A DNA stretch of 64,000 bases from Diospyros lotus. Its lineage: Eukaryota > Streptophyta > Magnoliopsida > Ericales > Ebenaceae. The notes under the pieces are model-generated. The model was not told where the DNA came from, searched no databases, and was given only the letters and a program-made list of their open reading frames with translations. Location: positions 17,378,311 through 17,442,310 of the forward strand of contig NC_068348.1 in assembly GCF_014633365.1 (NCBI RefSeq), given 5' to 3'. This document shows positions 23,460-36,801 of this stretch, piece by piece; position 1 is the stretch's first letter, and every line of letters starts with the position of its first letter. Position numbers and translations under genes: made by a program.

Positions 23460-24915
23460 TTGTTAGTCGGCACTCCATGATTCTCATCACTGTGGCTGAA
23501 AGATGACAGAAGCACGCAGGATTAATCCCATTCTCAAAACTATGTACTGTTTGGGGGTATTTGTCAACCATTTTTGTCAAACAAGAAACTGTCAACTGTC
23601 CATAGACAACTATCAATAGTTTGTGCTTGCAACTATTACTTTTAACATATTACATCTAAGTCCCGCTATTAACTCTTAATAACCTTTTCACTAACTCTTA
23701 ATGTAACCAAGGCCTCCATTAACTCTTAATGGCATGCCTAGCTAACTCTTAACGATCTCCCAAACTTGTTGATCATTTTGCTAACTCTTAACAACATCCA
23801 ACATTATTAACTCCTTAAAGATGAAAAACACATTAATAGCAAAGGTTCACTAATCCAACACGTTACTCACTATGCATGTGACTTTTTAGGTTCACAGCCA
23901 TATAGCAATTAGAAGACATCAACTCCTTGAAGCCAATCAAATGCTTCATTCTACTAAAAGAATCTCTCAATCTCCCTAAAGTATTCTGAAAAATCCTGAG
24001 TATCCTCTAGCTAGAACTCAAGACGATTCTAATAGCAATGAAATCTATACTTTTGTTGAATCTATTAAGGTTCTCAATTACCGTGCACTACAATTCTTCC
24101 ATTGACTAATATCTCGACTGAGTGAGAGTCATGGACTGATTGAACTTACAAGACTCGGTAGCTATGCAAGATCCAATAAGGTGTGATCGAGATGACACAT
24201 TAAAAGTCCTTCCAACATCAAAACTCTTTTTTGATTATGGATACCATGTCCAACCACAACCAACTGAGATCACATAAGATATTTATCCCACGCTAGAGGA
24301 TAATGGATGCCATTAATGAGTATCTGCCTTTATACACCACTGCACAAAGACCACATAGAGAGCATCCGCACCTCTCACTCTGAATGGTTTCACTCAATGG
24401 AAAATCCTCAACACCAATGTACAAGATAACTTTGTAGCCTCCAGTCAAAAGACCAGATACATAATAGAAAATTAGTAACAAATCATTAATCCCCACTTAT
24501 GTGATTTGTTTTAGGTATTGCATACTCTAAATGTTCAACTAACACCAATCCACATGTCTACTAACTGCAGCTCTTGCAATATGGCATGTGACTCACCATC
24601 CATTATCATTAATATCTCGTGTTAATTAATAGTAGTAGCCTATGTGCCAATCCATGATCGATAAATCATATTCACCTAATAAATCTAAAGACCGGAAACA
24701 TCTTTAAGAAATTCTAAACTAAAGATTTTTATTATATATTCTTAACAACTTAATAATAAGATCTTTGATAGAAAATTTAGGGACTCATCCATAGAATAAA
24801 GAGAAGAATATGAATGAAAATCTGACTTTTTATTAATTAACAAGATTACATCATTAGTCCCCATTACATATATTAGATATCATTTAAATATAGTATTACG
24901 ACACTAATACTAACA
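23460..24915. repeat. Repeat family R1, copy 2 (right part)
   Basis: Homologous by eye to copy 1 (from about 24020) and copy 3 (39984-41286). It carries many dispersed TTAACTCTTAA-type units (23660-23820), as copy 3 does, and ends in CTAATACTAACA. Immediately right lies a PPR gene relic, which this insertion may have broken. Confidence 0.6.
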
Positions 24916-24921
24916 TTTCTT

Positions 24922-25442
24922 ACACAAATGTAGGCACAATATGGGGTGGTTCAGCCATTAAGCATTATAACTATGTGATAGACATGCTTGGTAAGGCAGG
25001 GCAACTTGAAGAGGCTTATGAACTAGTGTCAACTACGCCAATTGAGGCTAACCTAGTGGTGTAGAGGGCTTCCCTAGCAACTTATCTACTCCATGGCAAT
25101 GCAATTTTGGCTGAAGTAGTTGCAGAGGGCGCACTTGAACTTCAATTAGAGCATTGTGGAAGTTATATATTAATATCAAACGTTTATGGTGCAGTTGGTC
25201 GAAATAAAGAGGTATCTGAAGTGAGACCCACTATGAGGCAACAAAATGTGAAGGCAGCACCGGGTGGCAGTTGGATTGAACTGGGCGATGGTTTGCATGT
25301 ATTTGTTACCACATATCCTGGAGATTACTTTATTTATGCTAGATTAAATTCACTAGCTGCTCGCCTCTACGAGTATGGATATATGCCAATGTCTAACACA
25401 AGAATACAATATTCTTTTTACTGGTTGGTAATAAAAGAATAG
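24922..25442 (+). pseudogene. PPR protein C-terminal fragment (PLS/E-type)
   Basis: The plus strand encodes the end of a pentatricopeptide-repeat protein. Recognisable pieces are KHYNYVIDMLGKAGQLEEAY, PIEANLVV, LLHGNAILAEVVAEGALEL, CGSYILISNVYG, APGGSWIELGDGLHVFV and LYEYGYMP. These match the last PPR motif and the E/E+ region of plant organelle RNA-editing PPR proteins. The usual VVW tryptophan is a TAG stop at 25062-25064. Everything upstream is missing, replaced by the R1 repeat ending at 24915. A dead, truncated copy. Confidence 0.85.
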
Positions 25443-26689
25443 TTATTATCAATGCAAAATTAAACTATAGCCTAGATTGTTTTTATTGTACTTAAATGTT
25501 TAAAAAAAAAAAAAAACTACCTAAAAAAATCCTAAAATATCAACGCAAATTCAAGACAAGAACAAACCACCACAAAAGAATAGAAAAATTATTATAAAAA
25601 AAAAAAGACCATCAGCAAAAAATCCAACCAAAGTTCTCCAAACTTTATTCGCACGGTTTGAAAAATCACCGGAATGCATCCGAAACAGAGGCTGTTTTGA
25701 TCAAGGGCAAATTCAAGGGTTGGGGCTAGGAGTGGCTGAAGCCTATGCCAGCCCTCCCCAAATCTGTTTGTGGATGGAACAATAGTGGTAATGACCCATT
25801 TGGCCATTGATTCTGCATATATATATATATATACATACATAGGGGTTGAGGCCGACAGGAGCTGAAGCTTGTGCCAGTCTCCCCTAAATCTGCCCGTGAT
25901 TTTGATAACTACCAAAAAAAACTTATAGCAAGGTGTCGTCTTTTTTTGTAGTAATGTCTAAAATTTACATTTGGACAAGACTATAAATTTTAATTTGACT
26001 AATGAATTATATCAAATTACCTCTAAACCAAATAACTGCTAAAACCCACATGCAACAAACATCAAACTCGCACTCTATTTGTTTTGCCTGAGCCATACTT
26101 TGGAGTAGCAAAATGTACAAGTTCTGAGCATTCATTCGAGTAAAAAATTACTATCACTGCATTTGAAAAATTAAATTGAAAGCAGGTCTTCACTATGACT
26201 TTCTATCAAATAGTTGGTAGTGGATCGGTCGAATCCCCCAAGTGTATGCAAGGAAAGATCAAAGGCAGCATACGCCAAAGTAGATCCTAAAAGCAAATTT
26301 AAAAGAATTAACAAAACTTGAGAGTTACCAAGAACAATAAAATAAAAGGAAAGTACCAATAGAATTAAAGATTTAAGACACACCAGCTTGGAGTAAGATC
26401 CAGTCTCACCTTTCAAATCCAAGAAATAGACCGAAATTTTTCAACAAAAAATATCTTGCTTTCTTCCTTGTTAAGAAAACCATCCCAACTTTCGCTACTT
26501 TACTGCCAGTCTAATAGTGAAGTCATATATGCGGTGGCATAAAATCTCTAAAATTGAAATACCCCTAATTTTAAAAATTTGTAATATATAAATGTATATA
26601 TATTATTTTAATAATAAATATTTTATTAAAAAATTAAATACAAAACATTATAAATCAAAAGAATCGATTCATTACATATTATTTATAAA
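25443..26689. other. Intergenic with a short direct repeat
   Basis: No gene was seen. A diverged direct repeat (about 25719-25765 and 25845-25893, sharing AGCTGAAGC/GGCTGAAGC and CCCCTAAATCTG/CCCCAAATCTG) flanks an (AT)n run. The frame at 26171-26422 on the minus strand is not recognised. Confidence 0.4.
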
Positions 26690-27361
26690 ATATTATTGAC
26701 AATTCATATTTCAGTAACTTCTGCAGAAATAAATTTTTCAAAATTGAAGCTGATAAAATCATATTTGAGATCAACTATATCGCAGGAAATATTGAATGGA
26801 TTAGCTATATTATTTATTGAACATGATTTATTAGATAAACTTAATTATGGAGATTTAATCAACAATTTTACATCTCAAGAGGTAAGAAAAATTGATTTTT
26901 CATAAAGGTGAATATAGTTCAACACATATTTGTAGAATGAAAAGTTGCTCATTATTGGTGAATTTTATCTTTTTAATGCTATCAGTTTAATGTTTTATTT
27001 TGTTTTCTTTTATAAGAGAATCAGAAATGTATAATTTTTTGCTCGCACTGACCTTCTTAAAGTTTAAAAAAAATTAGTTTTGTTTTTTTTTTTTGTTTAT
27101 TGTAGTAAGTTGTTTGTTTTTTTTTTTTTTTTTTTCTCTCTAAGACATTATATTTTAGTTGAAAATTTATTATCGTTAAGAGATTATTATATTTTGTAGT
27201 TGATTGAATTTTATTTTATTTTATTTTTTTATTTAATAAAATGATAAAATGATTGTGTAAAAAAGTGTACTATTTATTTTTTTATAAAAAAATTAATACT
27301 CTTGAGAAAGTCTTGACAAATCTTTTCATCTAAGACCCCTAACTTCATTGGGCCGACTCTG
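26690..27361 (+). mobile_element. hAT transposon relic, right part
   Basis: Contains the transposase C-terminal fragment (26696-26905) followed by about 450 bp of AT-rich sequence and the terminus GGGCCGACTCTG at 27350-27361, close to the right end GGGCCGGCTCTG of the hAT element at 9681. The left end and TSD were not found. Confidence 0.65.
26696..26905 (+). pseudogene. hAT transposase dimerisation domain fragment
   Basis: A 69-aa frame including SAEINFSKLKLIKSYLRST and ILNGLAILFIEHDLL, which matches the hAT C-terminal dimerisation domain seen in plant zinc-finger MYM-type-like transposases (typically SAERSFSKLKLIK, then LNGLA and IE). The canonical ER is EI here. The catalytic region is absent. 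Confidence 0.85.
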
Positions 27362-27764
27362 CTTGTTCCCAACACCTTATTTGTTTGTGACACATCCTCT
27401 AAGCAAAAAATTAACACACAACCACCATAAATTGATTGTATGATCTCAAGTTATTTGTGTGTTCAATCAATAACTAATTGTTAGAAGGGACCTATTTATA
27501 AATGGCAATTATAATTAGATTTTTTTTATGAACCTATAATGAGTATAAATCTATGAATCTTATCCATATCTCTAATTCACAATTAAATTATGTTTTTACT
27601 CAAAAAACATCTATCTCGATATATGAATTTGAAGGATTCCCTAAAAAATTCTCTCTTAACTCAAATTCCATAAAACACCCTATATATCTTCTTCTCCTAC
27701 CTTGCCATCTTAAACATGATAGCAACTTACTGTCTAGATTTCATGAAGCATCATATACCATTTA
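27362..27764. other. Intergenic, AT-rich
   Basis: No gene was supported. The 98-aa frame 27553-27849 runs into repeat sequence and is probably chance. Confidence 0.35.
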
Positions 27765-28211
27765 TAGCAATGGAAGCAAACAAACCCTTGCAAGACGTAA
27801 TATCAAACATTCATATGCATATATAAAAGCATTTATCCATAAGGCGTAAGTATCATATACCTTAAACCGGATGAAGATGTAGCCAGTTCTCCGATGCACC
27901 CGAAGCTACAAGCTTCTCGACTCCTCCAAGTTGCCATAAGCTGCTCCTATTCCTACAACCTTGGATGACCAGACCACCCCTGCAAATGTAGGGGACCTAG
28001 TTTATCCACACCTGAGCTACACTGGAACCCTTTATTGAACTTGTGCTAGGATTGTCTCAACGAAGGTGAACCAATGTTGTCTACGATTCTTTAGGATGCC
28101 GAACAACTATCTCACAACCTTGGATCAACACAAGAAAAAAAAGGGGGGTAAAAAGGGAGAAGGTTCAACTTCTTGGAGCAAGAAGAAGAAGTGAACCAAA
28201 GCTAGAGGAAG
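27765..28211. repeat. Dispersed repeat, second copy (R1-linked)
   Basis: About 27765-28140 matches 13183-13570. It continues to 28211, where a solo LTR interrupts, and resumes at 31070. It is probably the left part of R1 copy 3. Confidence 0.55.
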
Positions 28212-31069
28212 TGTTGTTGCACCTTTTTGTATATTAATTTTGATGATGAAAAATAATATTTTATTTAATCCCTAAGTCATGAGTCAATTAAGTGTATAGT
28301 TTTCAACATATATCAATTTCAATATCAAGTATTACTTTATGAAAATGAAAACCAAATGAATTTCAAGTATCAAGATTTCACAACCTTGTTTTGACTAAGT
28401 CTGGAATGTTAGCACCTTATAAGGAGACATATAAGAAAATGTTTTCTATTTAGAAAACCATCTCCCGATATTTTGATATCTAATATCCATCAGTGCTAAA
28501 ATGATTTTTAATGAATTTTTCATTAAATAGAAAGTATATATTTTGGAGGTGGTAATATTGGTAAATCTTGAGTTTGTACTAAAACTCAAAATCTACTTTC
28601 TTATTGTTTTGGATTTTGATTTTCTAGATATTTTTATTGAATCCAAAAATAGGGTATTTCATTATTTACATTTATGTATTAAAGTAAATGGACATTTACT
28701 TAAACTAAAGAAATATAAATAAGCTGTGATGTATTCATGTTGTGGATTATGCTTTCAAGTATATTCTTCTGAATATCTGTCATGTTTCTATGAATGTTTC
28801 GAAACCCCTTTGAAAAGGTGTTCAATGCATTCAAGTGCATATGCTATTTCAAAACATCTATGTATTAGCATTTGTTCTAGGTTTTCGACTATGTTTTGAA
28901 ACCTATTATATTATGTATCAAAACTTATGATAGTATGTTTCGAAACCTCTAACATTCTGTCAGCAGATTATTCAAAATCGAGATGCTTTTGTGACGCAGC
29001 GTGTACCGCGAATATGAAGAAAATACACCAAAATAAACCCTTGAAAGAGCAAACTTCAATGGCCAAAGCTTGGCTTTCAAGAAGACGCAAAAACAAGACT
29101 TGTTTTGCTAAGAAAACCCAAATAGGTTGTTGAAATTTGTATTGAGAAAACTTGATTACAAACTCTAGATCCTAGGCATATTTATAGTATTTGGCTAATC
29201 CAAATCTATCTAATATTTGTAAACAAAATCCAACTAGAATTCTAATAGAAATAAATCCTAAATAAAAGTCAACTAGAATCCTAATAAAAATAAAACCCTA
29301 ATCAAACATAAAGTAGAATCATAAATCAAGTAGAAACATGAAATAGAATCCTAAATCAAGTAGAAATATAAAGTAGAATCCTAAATCAAGTAGAATTCTA
29401 AAACTTAAGAAGTATTAAAATAACATTATGACACTACTATTTTTGTGATATTGTTCCGATTTGGTTGGATCGGCCTTGGGCCGAGTCTTGATTGGTGACC
29501 GCATCATTCAAGTAGGATTTTAAAACTTAAGAAGTATTAAAATAACGTTATGGCAATACTATTTTGGTGATATTGTTCCGGTTTGGTTGGGTCGGCCTTG
29601 GGCCGAGTCTTGATTGGTGATCGCATCATTTTGCTTTGCATTTTTGTATTCATCTAAAAGCTTCTCAATCATGTTTTTTTTAAATGCATTCTCCATGCTA
29701 TGAGATTCAAATTCAAATTTGAATGTGAGTGATTTTAAAATATTCAAAGTGGGCATAAGACTTTATCTCCCACTCAATGTTGTCTCTAAGTGCAAGTATA
29801 GCTGGAAAGGTTGTATGTTTCGAAACCTATTGTCTATGTTTCGAAACCTATGTGTTAAATTGTGATGTTTAGAAATCTACTAAGTATGTTTCGAAACCTA
29901 CTTTTCTGTCTTGTCTCTAATGGCTATAAACAGCCAGATTTCTATCTCTTGGTATAAATAGCAAGTATTTGAAGACAAGAACAGATTGATTGAGATTGAT
30001 AGAAAGACAACAAGAAAGAACAATTTAGCACACACTAGAGACACACACACAAGCACAAGTGATCTAAATCCATTTGACAAGCTCTCAAGAAGATCTATTC
30101 ATACGATCCTAAGATGTGCATTGTGATATGAAAAAGGAGAAGCAAGTGCAAACAACGAGTCTCATCTCTTCAGCTCTCCTCACCTCAAGTTAAGAGGTTT
30201 ATACAACCATATGGTAAGGCATTTAATCGTTATACATTCTATTGAGCTGTAAAGATAAATTTTATTATCTTGTAAATGTTGTAAGATTTGAGTTTAGCCT
30301 AAAACTCATTGCGGTGTAAAGGTTTGAGTTGAGCCTAAAACTCATTGTGTCAAATGTTCGAGTTTAGTCTTAAAACTCACTTGGGGTAAGGTTTGAGTTA
30401 AACCCGTAAAAACTCACTTGGTGCTAGGTTTGAGTTGAGCCCGTAAAAACTCACTTTGTAAAGTTTTAGGGTGAACCGTGGTAAAATCCTTATTGTGGTG
30501 ATCACTAGTAAAAAGTGATTGGGATTGAAAATCCTTCAAGTGGGTAAGATTGAAGGTAATGGACTAGGCTAGGTACCGAACCACTATACATCTTGTGTGC
30601 AAGTGTTCTTTAGCTTTTGCTTATCATTATTTCCCATTGCACATGTTATCATAAGTTTTGTTATCAAAGGCTAAAATAGTTTTCTTTAGAACAAGTTTAT
30701 ACATATTCATAGAAAACATATCTTTGATATACAAACATCTTTGGTATACTCTTAATTACATAAATCATCTTTTCCAAAGATTGTTATTTTGAACTACATG
30801 ATAAAAGATTTCGAATCAAGCAAAATAGTGAAGTAGATTTCGAAACATACATTTCATATTTCGAAACTTGTAAAACAGTGAGGTATATTTCGAAACATAT
30901 ATAGTAGGTTTCAAAACCTACTTAATAGAAAGTTTTATTTCGAAACATATATCCTATATTTCGAAACATAGTGTTTTGCCATCAATCAAAGTTTTAAATT
31001 ATCAAAAATTTACTCAAATCCCAAATCACCCCCCTTTTGGGATATATTTGCCATCATTAGGAACCAACA
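28212..31069 (+). mobile_element. Solo LTR C, Sirevirus-like, with TTCGAA array
   Basis: It starts TGTTGTTGCACC and ends ACCAACA, flanked by perfect GGAAG TSDs (28207-28211 and 31070-31074). After removing the nested LTR it is about 2.2 kb. On the plus strand it carries the block GAACCACTATACATC (about 30578), corresponding to GAACCACTATAAATCC of the Copia LTR above. It also has a tandem GTTTGAGTT...AAAACTCA array (30290-30460). Palindromes GTTTCGAAAC occur at about 28795, 28938, 29816-29900 and 30840-30965. No internal coding region. Confidence 0.85.
28992..29628. mobile_element. Solo LTR D nested in LTR C
   Basis: 637 bp from TGACGCAGCG to GCATCA, flanked by TTTTG at 28987-28991 and 29629-29633. 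It ends with a tandem duplication of about 115 bp (units near 29393-29510 and 29511-29628) containing the GC-rich TCGGCCTTGGGCCGAGTCTT. The TG/CATCA ends resemble the solo LTR at 22199. Possibly a TRIM or small Copia LTR. Confidence 0.75.
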
Positions 31070-31381
31070 GGAAGAAGAAGAAGAGAGTAAGCCATCAAAT
31101 CAACTGAAGCTTCCAAACCCACGAGTTACGATCACTCATTATTTCTCATTTCTTCTATTCTTTTTAATCTCTACCTTTCTCCTCATTAATTCCCTGCAAA
31201 AGGCATTACCATAAAGGTAATAAAGCATTTAATGCTCTATTGCTAAGAAGTGATAGAAGACTAAAACATGCTAGATTAATCCCGCTCTCAAAACTGTCAA
31301 CTATTTAAGTGAACTGGTCGACCGTTCTGTTAAACAAAATTGTCGATCGTCCATAGGCCACTGTCGATTATTTATGCCTAC
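31070..31381. repeat. Repeat family R1, copy 3 (middle part)
   Basis: Continues from 28211 and matches copy 2 around 22100-22198 and 23500-23620 (shared AGATTAATCCC/GGATTAATCCC and TCTCAAAACT). Interrupted at 31382 by LTR E. Confidence 0.55.
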
Positions 31382-31554
31382 TGTTGATAAATTTGTTTTT
31401 TTGATTTATGGAAAAAATAATATTAAAAAATGTATTTTCAGTAAATTTGGTTTATTGATGATTTTCAAAACATTTTATATAAATTATTTTAGACTAGAAA
31501 ACTTAATGCTTATATATAGTTATATCTTTCAAAATAAGAAAAATGTATTTTGTA

Positions 31555-32470
31555 TAAGTCGAACATGATGAAATGCATGATTTTGCATTGATCAAGGTGT
31601 TTGAAGCTTATGAAAATATTTTTTCTTAAATTGGAGAACTTCAGGATTATATAAATATACATTTCAAAATAGTCGAGCATGTGTTCAAGTATTATGAAAA
31701 TCTGCATCAAAAATCGAGTAAGTATAAAAGACTTTTGTTAAACTAAGTATATGTATTTTTGAAGCTTTTGAAGGCAAAGTATTCAAACATTCTTGCAAAG
31801 CTGTCACACTTGCCTTCAGTCTAAAAATAGGTTTTGATTTATTCAAGTATTGCTGAATATATTTTTCAAATTAATCGAGTGTCTCAAAAACCTACTTGAG
31901 TATGTGTTATACAAAATCTTATTTCTTAAAGCTACAATCGAGTATGGTATCTCTATAATCGAGTATCTTTTGAAATTTGAGCATATATCTAGTCAAATAA
32001 TGTTTTATGTGTTTTTCAAATAAGTTGATTATATATCTAGCAAAACCTTCTTTCAATCGACTATTAAAATTTCTTACTCGAGTATTTTATGCAAGTTCTC
32101 TGTATTTCAAAAATCCATCGAGTAAGGATGATTTTCAATGAAGTATCTTTTTGGTATCAGAATTTTCAAGTATCTCCTTAGTTGAGTATATCTTTCTCCT
32201 AATCAACTAATTTATTTTTCTTAATCGAGTATCTATATATTTTATTCGAGTAAAGATTGGATTGAATCCAAATAAGTCTTTATGCCTAATTTTAATCGAG
32301 TATAAGTTATATGTACTCGAGTATATGCTTGTATTAGTCAAGTGCTTAATGCAAAGTTTTTACGGCTTCTAAGTTAGTCAAATAATGACATGGTCATATT
32401 CGAGTGAGCCTTCTATATAATTGATTACACGAGATATCCAATCGAGTATGCTCGTATATTAGTCTAGTGT
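31555..32470. repeat. TCGAGTA / ACTCGAGT motif array in LTR E
   Basis: Dispersed units such as ATCGAGTAT, ACTCGAGTA and AGTCGAGCATG recur through about 0.9 kb. The core ACTCGAGT is a CpG-centred palindrome. Many units have TTGAGT or TCAAGT, consistent with CpG decay. Confidence 0.7.
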
Positions 32471-35400
32471 CTCTACGAGTTAGTTGAGTAACAGGCATTT
32501 GATTTCAGATTTTATAGTCGTTACTTAGAAAGCAAAAAAATAACAAATTTAACTGTTAGAGCTTTAATTTTTTATTCTATGAAGTCTATCTATATTCTCT
32601 TATATATATAAGAATGATAAAAATGAATATGCATGGGTGCTTAATGGTTATCTTTATAATATGCATATGGTTTCTAACAAATTTGACTGTTATTGGTTAA
32701 ATCAAAAAAGTTGTGAGTGTGTGCAGGTTTAAATACCAAATTCCAAGCCTCAAGCTTCTATAAAAGGCCTAGAGTAGCAAGAGATGAGGCAACTGCTTAG
32801 AGAATAACTGAAGGTTGTTGCCATAGCTGCGACTTAAGAAATTATGGCTACTGTTCGAGCAACAAAAAGCCAACCTAACTCTCTTTTACTCAATAGAATT
32901 CTTAGTATCATTGTACATCTTACATTTTCTTCTTGAGAAATCCTTTCACATGTATTATGAAACATGTAAAAGGTTATGCTTGTACCTTTCAAAAACAATG
33001 TCTTCATTGTGGTTAAGTCAAATGTGAAAAGGCCTAGTATAATAAGTTACTGCCAACCCTGTAAAAGTTGGAGTTTCTACTAAGTCCGTGAAAAGTAGAG
33101 GTAGCTTAGCCTATAAAAGTTGGGGTTTCTACTTAACCTGTAAAAGTAGAGGTTATAGTTGAACATGTAAAAATTATGCATGGGTTATACCTAAGCCCTA
33201 AAAGCTAAATACCACAGTATATAATTTTTAAATCCTTAGTGAGAAGTTAAGGTAGTAGACTAAATATGCTGGCTAAATCACTCAAAAATAGTTGTGTCTA
33301 TGGTGTTGTTTATGATAAAACAACTTTATTCTTAATCTTCCATACAAATGTTTTCATTCAAAAATCCTCCTCATTGTATTATCTCATTTTTTATATTCTT
33401 AATAGTATTATTTTCATCTGGTATACAAATATTTTCTTGCAAAAGTTCATCTCACTGCATTGCTTTTTAGTTGTCATTCAAATGTCTTTTGGTTGGAATC
33501 ATCTTAAAACTTTTATTTGTTTCTCCTATCATAAAGAACTTTATCTAAATATTTTTACCTACATTCATATTTCTTAAAGGCATACATTCTTCATGATTGA
33601 AACATGTTTAAATATAAGTGTGATGATCTGGAAATTACCTAACTTTTAATTACATCCAGCTAATATCCCAAATTCATGGGCTGGGGTTCTGCCCTAAATA
33701 ATACAACAGCGAAAGCTCAAATGAAAAGGAAATACACCGCTCAGAAGCTTAATCATACATATCAACATCACAACTAATCAAATCAAACATCCCACAATAT
33801 CCGAGCCCCTGATCACATCTCGCACCTCACGGATCTTTTAATCAGGATTGCCCTGTACACACAGCTATCAACGACTAACACGCCAAACAGGCTAACCACG
33901 GCATCAGCTTCCACACTTGGAATGATGGTAAAAACGAGCTGAGCCACAAGGCTCAGCAAGCATAACAAATGAATATAGGTAAGGCTGGGTATAGACTTTC
34001 CACACTGGAGTACATCCACCAAATACAGGTAAAACAGACCTAAACCAAAAATAGCCATACCCGACATATACCTCGCTAGACAATGATAAACCAGAAATAA
34101 TCTGTAATTAAAGTACACCTTGCAACACAACAATGACAATGCTGGGATTACATCCCTCACCCGAGAAACACCCGCACAAAGTGCAATGTAACATATGAAC
34201 ATGTCCTGCCATGCTGTGCAACAGAATAACCAATGCTCAGCATAAATAAAACAATGCACATAATAGTCCTTGGGCCCCACATAGGAAATGCACATCCTGG
34301 CACCCAAGTCCCGACATACAAACCTACCACAGCCATAAACTGGCTGGCATAAAGCTCACAAGCCCAAGGCTCCTACAACACGGTCCACACGAGCCCGAGG
34401 CTCCCATCGTAATCAAATACCAGAGTTCCCGAATCATAGCTATCTGTAGCCTAGCTCACACTCATAGCTATCAAGGGTCAATTCCATACCACAATTCACA
34501 ACAACATACCAAATCAAACGGCAACCATGCAATGCAACAGATAATAAATGCAATGGCTCTTACAGTATTAACGTGATGACAAAGTCCCCATAAGCCAAGC
34601 ATCAAGCCATGCTACGCCCACATAGGAACCCATACAGGCAACATGCTCTAAATGCACGTGATCACCTATCATACCCAAGTTGGTACTCAATAGGCCAATT
34701 GGGTTATGCCAATGTACACACTTGCCCGTACATACAAAACATGACCCCCAATGAATGTAAGCTCAATCTCATGCACTCTAATGTCATGCAAAATGTCACA
34801 TAATGGCAGAGTTGGTCGGCAGTGACTAAGTTCCGGTTAACAATCTATGACTAGGAACAACCAGTCAACAGCCGCCTCTAGCTTGACGACGATTCGTCCT
34901 AGTGTCATCAAACAGCCAACACGTTACCTCACCAAACGACAGCTCACGCCGCCTGTTATTACCACCCACACCCACAAAATAAAACCATAACCACATCATG
35001 ACAGGCACACACCAAGGGTGGGTGTCTGGCAGTACCAACTTGCCCGACCCATCTATAGTCTATCGCAACAGCTGATAACTGACGTCCATACATCCAGCCA
35101 TCAACTGCCACGACCCAATGATCGATGGTCAGTAGCTGTATATCTCACACCCTACGACTCACACAAGCAAATCCCGAGACTTCCGGTTACAACAACTTAC
35201 CCCGGAGGGTATCCACAACCACCACTGACTCACTAAGAATCTAACCTCGACCAGGTTCGACATCATTCCTAAGGAAGTGGGGGCAATACAATACACCGTA
35301 AGAATTTACAGAATTAAACCCCGGAAGTCTTCTATTTAATTTAATTTAATAAAATCCTAATAATAATTAATTATAACGTATACAATTAATTTCTATAACC

Positions 35401-36801
35401 AAATCGGGTTGAGGGAGGACATAGAATTCATAAATCAAATGAGAATCACGAAGGGAGTGAAGAGCTTGTCTTAAATTAACTGACTTTAGTGTTTATACGC
35501 CCACACGTCGCTAAATTACTACATGCCGCAAATTAGTTAAATTCAACCAAAATTATTAAAATTACACCCACTACAAGAGTTTTAACTTTTTTCGATGATG
35601 AAAAAATAGTCGAAAAAAGTTGAAAAACCACCAATAAAACTTTTACCGGCGATAATTATAATCGCCGGAAATACCTCCGTCGAAAAAGTTTTTCGACGGT
35701 TTTCAACCACCGGAAAAAATTATTTACCGGCGGTTTATGAAACTGCCTGTAAAATTAATCATTCTCGACAGTTTCCAAAAATCGCCAGTAAAATTATAAC
35801 TTTTCCGACGGTTTTAAAATCGTCAGGAAAATTCTACATTTATCGGCAGTTTTAAAACCGCCGGCAAAGGAAGATTTATTTTCCCGGCAGTTTTAAAACC
35901 CCCGGCAAAGGTATAATTTTGCCGACGATTTTAAAACCACCGGTAAAGTTTAACCGCCACCAAAAGCCAAAAGTCGTTGACAATTTTTAAAACCAAGATA
36001 TGACTTGACAACCTAACTAGCAAAAAGTTTGTTGACTTTCTCTAGAATGCTCTGCAGAGATCCAAGGACTCGCCCCTATGGTTGCTAATTTTTGTTTGGG
36101 CACCAATCTGGGGTTCATTTACAACATTGAAAATCTAAGGTCAAGCGGTAACTGACTGCTGTTACATGTGTAAGATGGCTGCATGTTTGTTTAAGCACCT
36201 TTTTTTACATTATGTGGTTGCTATAGATTACTGGAGTTTGATTTATTCTAGCTTTGATGTGGGTCCTTAGTTTTATAACATTTTTTCTTGGGGTTGTGCA
36301 TACCCAAGAAGGGGCTTGAGCCATGACTGTAACACTGTTATTTTGTGTTATGTATTGTATCTGATAGGAGAGGAACTTAAAAGAGCTCTCAATGAAGTTG
36401 ATAGTTTGATTCATTGTGTGAAAATTTACATCCTTACCTCTCTATTTTTTCAATTGAGAGGGCTCTTTTCTCTGCCAGCTCCTTTTTCATGGATGATTTG
36501 CACCTATATGTAGAAAGATTATTTCTTTTTATGCAGGGTTTTGTGCTCCATTTCTAGCAGTCTATTGATATAGTTTTATCTCAAAAATAGTGTAAAAGGT
36601 TTGGGTGCCTGCTAGCTTGTATCAGCTTTGAGCTTTCATCTGAATTAAAGCTTGGCACTGCTCTTCCACATAAACTGGATTGTCTCGTGGGGAAAAAAAT
36701 TGGCGTTTTATGTTGCTGTTTTCCTGTTTAACTATGATAAAAAAATTGGCGTTTTATGGCACTGCTCTTCATAATTGAGTATTATTATTATTTTTGGGCA
36801 G

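Noticed and set aside
33813..34307. 164-aa minus-strand open frame
   Set aside because: It lies inside the gypsy-like LTR F and has no recognisable domain, so it is most likely a chance frame in LTR sequence.
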